DNA of 19,935 nt from a bacterium (lineage in GTDB: Bacteria; Chloroflexota; Dormibacteria; Aeolococcales; Bog-877). How positions within the stretch are numbered: the first letter of the stretch is position 1; every line of letters starts with the position of its first letter. The stretch lies in contig JAKBTP010000116.1 in NCBI GenBank assembly GCA_021844355.1, positions 1 through 19,935 on the forward strand, in the 5' to 3' direction. Below, piece by piece: positions 14,273-19,935 of this stretch. Under the pieces are notes generated by a model. It had not been told where the DNA came from, searched no databases, and was given only the letters and a program-made list of their open reading frames with translations. A program made the position numbers and the translations under genes.

Positions 14273-14854
14273 TCACTCCCCCCGGGGGCGCACGAAGCAG
14301 CGCTCGGCGGCCAGGAGCCGTTCCAGCCGGGTGCCCGGGGTGTGCACCCGGACGCCGGGGCGGGCCGGGACCCCGAACTCCCACCCCAGGCGATACAGGC
14401 GGCGCGCCTCCGCCAGGTCGGACACCTGGGCGGTGTCGCGCCCGTCGGTCATCTGCAGGGTCTGGGTCTTGGACCCCGGGTAGCCGAGGAGGACCACTCC
14501 CCCGGTCTCCAGCAGGAACTCCAGCTCGGAGAATGAGCGCTCCCCGAAGGCCGGCGGCTCCGGGGAGGAGACCGCCTCCAGCAGGGAGGGCGCAGCCCCC
14601 TCCCGCACCTCTGAGCGCACCTCCTGCCGCTTGCGCATCTGGGCCTGGCGCTCCCGCCGGCGCTTCTCGGTGGCGATCCTGCCCCTCTCCGCGGTGAGCA
14701 CTCCCAGCTCCGCCTGGAGGGGGGCCAGCCGCCGCCGCACCTCCATCTCCACCCGGGAGAGCTCCCCATCCCGAGCCGCCAGCTCCTCCTCCGAGAGCTG
14801 CTCCAGCGGCGCCGCCGCCCCCCCGGGAGGGGGCGAATCCGTAAGCTCGGCCAC
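14273..14854 (-). CDS. Protein of unknown function with coiled coil (193 aa)
   Basis: A 193-residue protein starting MAELTDSPPPGG (GTG). A Pro/Ala-rich N-terminus is followed by a long charged helical stretch (~18-85, ELAARDGELSRVEMEVRRRL ... EKRRRERQAQMRKRQEVRSEV) predicted to form a coiled coil. The distinct C-terminal part begins at FGERSFSELEFLLETGGVVLLGYPGS and ends in LLAAERCFVRPRGE. It contains no membrane segment and no motif I recognise. The GTG at 14854 lies six bases after a TACCCT box with no SD, so it is probably the leaderless first gene of the coaE operon, divergent from the enoyl-CoA hydratase. coaE starts one base after its stop, which implies tight co-expression. The composition is coding-like, but the function is unknown. 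Confidence 0.75.
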   Translation of the reverse strand: MAELTDSPPPGGAAAPLEQLSEEELAARDGELSRVEMEVRRRLAPLQAELGVLTAERGRIATEKRRRERQAQMRKRQEVRSEVREGAAPSLLEAVSSPEPPAFGERSFSELEFLLETGGVVLLGYPGSKTQTLQMTDGRDTAQVSDLAEARRLYRLGWEFGVPARPGVRVHTPGTRLERLLAAERCFVRPRGE

Positions 14855-14860
14855 GTGGCA

Positions 14861-14866
14861 AGGGTA
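14861..14866 (-). promoter_or_regulatory. Candidate leaderless -10 box of the coaE operon
   Basis: TACCCT on the minus strand ends six bases before the GTG at 14854, and no SD-like purine run lies between or upstream. On the plus strand TAAGCT (14842-14847) is a possible -10 for the divergent enoyl-CoA hydratase gene, giving a leader of about 40 nt with its strong SD. Confidence 0.45.
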
Positions 14867-14895
14867 GCGGGGCCGCGGGCGGCCGGGAGGTGAGG

Positions 14896-15684
14896 ATGGA
14901 GGGGCAGAAGCAGGGTCCGGTCACAGTCGGCCGTGTGGGGAGGGTGGGGTGGATCACTGTGGACCACCCTCCGGCCAACGCCCTGAACCGCGAGGTCCTG
15001 GAGGGCCTCCGCCGGGCGCTCTCTGAGCTGGAGCAGGACCCCGAGGTGGGGGCGGCGGTGGTCACCGGGGCGGGGGAGAAGTTCTTCGTGGCCGGCGCGG
15101 ACATCGGGGAGTTCGTCCTGGACGGCCCGGAGGCCACCCGGGAGAAGATCGGAGACGGCCAGCGGCTCACCCTGGAGATGGAGGGCTCCCGCCTTCCCCT
15201 GGTGGCCGCGGTGAACGGGTACGCCCTCGGCGGCGGGCTGGAGCTGGCCATGGCCTGCGATCTGCGCCTCGCCGCGTCCACCAGCCGCATGGGCCAACCG
15301 GAGATCCTCCTGGGGATCATCCCCGGGTGGGGCGGGACCCAGCGGCTGCCCCGGCTGGTGGGGCGGGGGAGGGCCCTGGAGCTTCTGCTCACCGGTGAGC
15401 AGATCGACGCGGAGACGGCCCTTCGGATGGGTCTGGTCAACCGGGTGGTGGAGCCCGAGCGGCTGCGGGACGAGGCCCAGGGGCTGGCCGAGAAGCTGGC
15501 CGGGCAGGCGCCGCTGGCGGTGGCGGCCATCAAGGGGGCGGTGGCGGCGGGGATGGACCGCCCGCTGGCTACCGGCCTGGGGGAGGAGCTGGGGCGATTC
15601 GACAGGACCTTCCGGACTGCCGATGCCGCCGAGGGCATCAGGGCGTTCCTGGAGAAGCGCCGGCCCGCCTGGACGGGGAAGTGA
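14896..15684 (+). CDS. Enoyl-CoA hydratase/isomerase family protein
   Basis: A 262-residue crotonase-fold enzyme that hydrates trans-2-enoyl-CoA in beta-oxidation. The oxyanion-hole segments are GEKFFVAGADIGEF (~60-73) and VNGYALGGGLELAMACDLRLA. Both catalytic glutamates of true hydratases are present: Glu116 (GGGLELAMACD) and Glu136 (MGQPEILLGIIPGWGGTQRL). This argues for a real hydratase rather than an isomerase or decarboxylase relative. The C-terminal part (ALRMGLVNRVVEPERL, PLAVAAIKGAV) is normal. The ATG at 14896 fits the SD GGGAGGTG at 14885-14892; GTG 14890 would add two residues but overlap that SD. Downstream lie genes for electron transfer from acyl-CoA oxidation, consistent with a fatty-acid or branched-acid catabolic cluster. 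Confidence 0.92.
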   Translation: MEGQKQGPVTVGRVGRVGWITVDHPPANALNREVLEGLRRALSELEQDPEVGAAVVTGAGEKFFVAGADIGEFVLDGPEATREKIGDGQRLTLEMEGSRLPLVAAVNGYALGGGLELAMACDLRLAASTSRMGQPEILLGIIPGWGGTQRLPRLVGRGRALELLLTGEQIDAETALRMGLVNRVVEPERLRDEAQGLAEKLAGQAPLAVAAIKGAVAAGMDRPLATGLGEELGRFDRTFRTADAAEGIRAFLEKRRPAWTGK

Positions 15685-15693
15685 GCTCCCGCC

Positions 15694-15699
15694 TACCAT
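15694..15699 (+). promoter_or_regulatory. Candidate leaderless -10 box upstream of the small membrane protein/etfD
   Basis: TACCAT ends seven bases before GTG 15707, and there is no SD. It lies in the 22-bp gap after the enoyl-CoA hydratase stop. Confidence 0.4.
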
Positions 15700-15706
15700 C
15701 GTGGCC

Positions 15707-15883
15707 GTGAGCGAGGCCCACCCGCCGGCCCGGGAGGATCCCAACAGCTCCACCGGCGGCGCCCGGCAGAGGTGGGGCCCGTTCTGGATCGAGGAGCCGG
15801 CCTGGTACTGGCTGGTGGCGGCCTGCACCGTGGCCGCGGGGCTCGGCGCCCTGGCCCTCCTCCTGGCCTTCGACCACCCATGA
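15707..15883 (+). CDS. Tiny single-pass membrane protein coupled to the EtfD-like gene
   Basis: A 58-residue frame (GTG 15707; an in-frame GTG at 15701 is also possible). A polar N-terminus with Pro, Asp and Ser leads to RWGPFWIEEPAWYWLVAACTVAAGLGALALLLAF, one transmembrane helix at about 33-55 preceded by an aromatic belt (W, F, W, W, Y, W). The stop overlaps the ATG of the following Fe-S oxidoreductase as ATGA, so the two are made together. The frame also continues open upstream, but only across the end of the hydratase gene. No family is recognised. A small accessory subunit of the membrane oxidoreductase is the natural guess, made from position and topology only. Confidence 0.65.
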   Translation: MSEAHPPAREDPNSSTGGARQRWGPFWIEEPAWYWLVAACTVAAGLGALALLLAFDHP

Positions 15884-17880
15884 TCTGGCTCAGCCCGCTG
15901 GCCACGGTGGCCCTGGCGTCCCTCACGGCTGCCCTCGGCTGGAGGCGCTTCGGACCGCTCGTGGCCTCGCTGCGCGCCGCCGCCCCGGAGGACCGCAGCG
16001 GGCAGATGGGCCAGAGGCTGCGCGGGGTTCTGGAGTACGTCCTGGGCCAGCGCCGGCTGCTGACCTGGCCCTTCTCCGGGCTCGCCCACTTCCTCATCTT
16101 CTGGGGCTTCCTCATCCTCAACCTGGAGATCCTCCAGGCCGGGCTGGAGGCCCTGGTGCCGCCGCTCAACCTGGACCAGCAGTACTGGTGGGGCCCGATC
16201 GCCTTCCTCCAGGACCTTCTGGCCCTGGCGGTGCTGGTGGGGCTGGCCCTGGCGGCGCTCAACCGCTACCTGCTGCGGCCCCGGCGCTTCGCCGGCTCCC
16301 ACCAGCGCGATGCCACCTGGATCCTCCTGCTCATCGGGCTGGTGGTGGTCACCCAGCTGGGCCTGTACGGCACCCAGATCGCCTCAGGGCAGGACCAGGT
16401 GGTCAACCTCCGGCCGTTCTCGGACGCCGTCTCCAGCATCTTCCGGGGCATGGGGCGGGGGGAGGTGGACGGCTGGCATGAGCTATTCCTGTGGCTCCAC
16501 CTCCTCGTCATCTCCGGCTTTCTGGTCTACCTGGCCCGGAGCAAGCACCTGCACATCCTCACCGCGGCGCCCAACGTCTTCTTCCGCAGCCTGGAGCCGG
16601 CCGGCCGGCACCTGAAGCTCCTGGACCTCGAGGCGGCCGAGACCTTCGGGGTCTCCCAGCCGCAGCAGCTCACCTGGAAGCAGCAGTTGGACCTGCTCAC
16701 CTGCACGGAGTGCGGCCGCTGCCAGTCCCATTGCCCGGCCTTCAACACCGGCAAGCCGCTGTCCCCGAAGTTGCTGGTGACCGACCTGCGCGACGCGGTC
16801 GTCGCCCGGGCCCGGGGCGAGGCGGCGCCGGCCGGCTTCTGGCACCGGGGGGCGGGGGCGGCGGGTGACCGCCTCCTCGACTGGAGCGTGGAGGAGGAGA
16901 CGCTCTGGTCCTGCACCACCTGCGGCGCCTGCGTGGAGCAGTGTCCCGTGCTCATCGAGCACGTGCCGGTGATCGTGGACCTCCGGCGGTCCCTGGTTCT
17001 GGAGGAGTCGAGGCTGCCCCGGGAGGCGCAGCGGGCCCTGGACTCCATCGAGCAGCGGGGCAACCCCTTTGGAGTTGCGAGGGAGGGCCGGATGCGCTGG
17101 GCGGAGGGGCTGGATGTGCCCCTCCTGGCCGACCACCCGGACGCCGAGTACCTGTACTGGGTGGGCTGCGCCACCGCCTTCGACGAGTCCAACTGGCCCA
17201 CCGCCCGGGCGCTGGTGCAGGTCCTCTCCGCGGCCGGGGTGAGCTTCGCCGTCCTGGGGCCGCAGGAGATCTGCAACGGCGATCCCGCGCGTCGGCTGGG
17301 CAACGAGTACCTCTTCCAGGTGCAGGCCGGCCAGGTGGTGGAGACGCTGCGGCGGGCCGGGGTCCGCAAGCTGATCGCCAGCTGTCCCCACTGCCTCAAC
17401 ACCTTCGCCAACGAGTACCCGGATCTGGGGGCGAAGTTCGAGGTGATCCACCACACCCAGCTCTTGGAGCAGCTCCTGACGGAGGGGCGCATCCAGCTGA
17501 GTCGCGAGCTCAAGGAGGGGAACCTCACCTACCACGACCCCTGCTACCTCGGCAGGTGGAACAAGGAGTACGACGCTCCCCGCCGGCTGCTGAGGGCCAT
17601 CCCCGGGGTCCGCCTGACCGAGATGAAGCGGAGCCGCGAGGACGCCATGTGCTGTGGCGCCGGGGGGGGCAGGGTCTTCATGGAGGAGCAGCCGGGGGAG
17701 CGGGTCAACCGGGTGCGCGTCCAGCAGGCGCGGGCCACCGGGGCCGGCCAGGCGGCGCTGGCCTGTCCCTTCTGCGCCACCATGTTCCAGGAGGGCATCA
17801 GCTCGCAGGACCTCCAGGGCTCCCTCAAGGCGGCGGACGTGGCGGTCCTCGTCGCCGAGTCGATGGGACTCACCTATTGA
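15880..17880 (+). CDS. EtfD-like membrane Fe-S oxidoreductase (ETF:menaquinone oxidoreductase type)
   Basis: A 666-residue fusion of a NarI-like membrane domain and an HdrD/GlpC-like soluble domain. Five or six hydrophobic helices fill residues ~1-220, with His residues (His70, His200, His207) available for heme b. Two [4Fe-4S] ferredoxin motifs follow: Cys275/278/281/285 (CTECGRCQSHCP) and Cys345/348/351/355 (CTTCGACVEQCP). Two cysteine-rich CCG domains come next: the first with Cys430, Cys465 (CNGDPARRLGNEYLFQ, one Cys replaced) and CPHC at 502-505, the second with Cys555, CCG at 591-593 and CPFC at 629-632. Proteins of this layout (mycobacterial Rv0338c/EtfD, Bacillus FadF) pass electrons from acyl-CoA dehydrogenases via ETF to the quinone pool. 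The ATG overlaps the stop of the tiny membrane protein. ETF genes are not in the window. Confidence 0.88.
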   Translation: MIWLSPLATVALASLTAALGWRRFGPLVASLRAAAPEDRSGQMGQRLRGVLEYVLGQRRLLTWPFSGLAHFLIFWGFLILNLEILQAGLEALVPPLNLDQQYWWGPIAFLQDLLALAVLVGLALAALNRYLLRPRRFAGSHQRDATWILLLIGLVVVTQLGLYGTQIASGQDQVVNLRPFSDAVSSIFRGMGRGEVDGWHELFLWLHLLVISGFLVYLARSKHLHILTAAPNVFFRSLEPAGRHLKLLDLEAAETFGVSQPQQLTWKQQLDLLTCTECGRCQSHCPAFNTGKPLSPKLLVTDLRDAVVARARGEAAPAGFWHRGAGAAGDRLLDWSVEEETLWSCTTCGACVEQCPVLIEHVPVIVDLRRSLVLEESRLPREAQRALDSIEQRGNPFGVAREGRMRWAEGLDVPLLADHPDAEYLYWVGCATAFDESNWPTARALVQVLSAAGVSFAVLGPQEICNGDPARRLGNEYLFQVQAGQVVETLRRAGVRKLIASCPHCLNTFANEYPDLGAKFEVIHHTQLLEQLLTEGRIQLSRELKEGNLTYHDPCYLGRWNKEYDAPRRLLRAIPGVRLTEMKRSREDAMCCGAGGGRVFMEEQPGERVNRVRVQQARATGAGQAALACPFCATMFQEGISSQDLQGSLKAADVAVLVAESMGLTY

Positions 17881-17886
17881 CCGGCC

Positions 17887-17892
17887 TAGACT
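17887..17892 (+). promoter_or_regulatory. Candidate leaderless -10 box of the epimerase-mutase operon
   Basis: TAGACT ends seven bases before GTG 17900, and no SD lies in the 19-bp gap after the etfD-like gene. TTGACC at 17877-17882 is only four bases upstream and cannot be its -35. Confidence 0.5.
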
Positions 17893-17899
17893 GGCAGCG

Positions 17900-18294
17900 G
17901 TGAGCAGCTGGAGCGGCCGCCGGGTCGACCACGTCGGGATCGCGGTCCGCGACCTCGATGTGGCGCTGGCGTTCTACCGGCCGCTGGCCGGCCCCCCCAT
18001 CCACCGCGAGCAGGTGGCCCAGGACGGGGTGGAGGTGGCCTTCCTCAAGCTGGGCGGGACCGAGATCGAGCTGCTGGGGAGCCGGGGGCCGGACTCCTCG
18101 GTGCAGCGCTTCCTGGAGAGGCGGGGCGAGGGCCTCCACCACCTGGCGCTGGAGGTCGGGGACCTGGAGGCCGAGCTGGCCGAGTGGCGGGCGCGGGGGG
18201 CCCAGCTGATCGACGAGGCGCCCCGGCCGGGGGCGCGGGGGCGGCAGGTGGCCTTCATCCACCCGCGTTCGGCCCTGGGGGTGCTGGTGGAGCT

Positions 18295-18313
<19 letters not shown>
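17900..18313 (+). CDS. mce: Methylmalonyl-CoA epimerase
   Basis: A 137-residue vicinal-oxygen-chelate (glyoxalase-fold) protein that interconverts (S)- and (R)-methylmalonyl-CoA between propionyl-CoA carboxylase and the mutase. It has two beta-alpha-beta-beta-beta modules: VDHVGIAVRDLDVALAFY with the first metal His, then REQVAQDGVEVAFLKLGGTEIELL, then GEGLHHLALEVGDLEAELAEW with the second-module His, and FIHPRSALGVLVELCQ with the last metal Glu. The IDEAPRPGARG loop is characteristic of this epimerase. The GTG at 17900 lies seven bases after TAGACT with no SD. The 3' end overlaps the mutase start by 19 bases, and the adjacency to the mutase confirms the function. Confidence 0.93.
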
Positions 18314-19875
<1,562 letters not shown>

Positions 19876-19918
19876 GGCTCGCCAGCCGCCGCCGCCCTCA
19901 TTCGGGGAAGATTGCCTG

Positions 19919-19935
19919 ATGGCAGGTGCTGAGGC
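19919..19935 (+). CDS. Possible start of the next gene, cut by the window end
   Basis: ATG at 19919 begins MAGAE and stays open to the window edge. GGGGAAG at 19904-19910 is a suitable SD, and the gap from the mutase stop is 43 bp. Only five codons are visible. From context the B12-binding mutase subunit or a MeaB-type chaperone would be expected, but the sequence here cannot show it. Confidence 0.35.

Noticed and set aside
17272..17277. Missing cysteine in the first CCG domain of the EtfD-like protein (CNG instead of CCG) as a sign of decay
   Set aside because: CxGDPARRxGNE is, as far as I know, the normal form of this motif in bacterial ETF-linked oxidoreductases, and all other cluster cysteines are intact.
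17877..17882. TTGACC as a -35 element of the epimerase promoter
   Set aside because: It is four bases from the TAGACT box instead of 16-18, and it includes the stop codon of the preceding gene, so the match is probably chance.

Overview
This is a very GC-rich chromosomal window with many GTG starts and tightly packed operons. I see no tRNA, rRNA, CRISPR array, insertion sequence or phage gene. The organism is probably an actinobacterium or a member of a neighbouring high-GC lineage such as Dormibacterota/Chloroflexota. The reasons are the fused E2-E1 2-oxoglutarate decarboxylase/dehydrogenase (Kgd/OdhA type), the frequent GTG starts, and several SD-less starts placed 6-8 nt after a TANNNT -10 box, an arrangement known for leaderless genes in such bacteria. 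The lineage is an inference; no marker gene here settles it.

Left part (1-5322): the 3' three quarters of kgd, coupled to lpdA (E3). A short hairpin follows, then a two-gene toxin-antitoxin pair (putative antitoxin plus VapC-type PIN toxin). The toxin converges on, and overlaps, a minus-strand stand-alone Lrp/AsnC ligand-binding (RAM) protein. Across a 274-bp divergent gap, positions 5597-7842 hold tdh-kbl, the threonine-to-glycine plus acetyl-CoA pathway.

Middle (7872-13082): an ECF-like sigma factor with a co-encoded single-pass membrane protein that may be its anti-sigma factor; galU, with a probable leaderless promoter; a small unknown gene; a PHP-domain phosphoesterase that seems to start with CTG; a membrane-anchored Pro/Ser/Thr-rich protein; and an ABC-2 type exporter (ATPase plus permease). 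The permease converges on a minus-strand group (unknown 193-aa protein, coaE, unknown 172-aa protein). The two converging stop codons lie in opposite arms of one perfect hairpin.

Right part (14896-19935): acyl-CoA catabolism. It holds an enoyl-CoA hydratase, a tiny membrane protein coupled to an EtfD-like membrane Fe-S oxidoreductase (electrons from acyl-CoA oxidation via ETF to quinone), methylmalonyl-CoA epimerase, and the large subunit of methylmalonyl-CoA mutase without a B12 domain. With the TCA-cycle genes on the left, the window describes aerobic carbon metabolism: amino-acid, fatty-acid and propionyl-CoA breakdown feeding acetyl-CoA and succinyl-CoA into the TCA cycle.

Most of the window is conserved metabolism. 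The less ordinary parts are the start-signal architecture, the small unknown genes, and the stop-codon hairpin.
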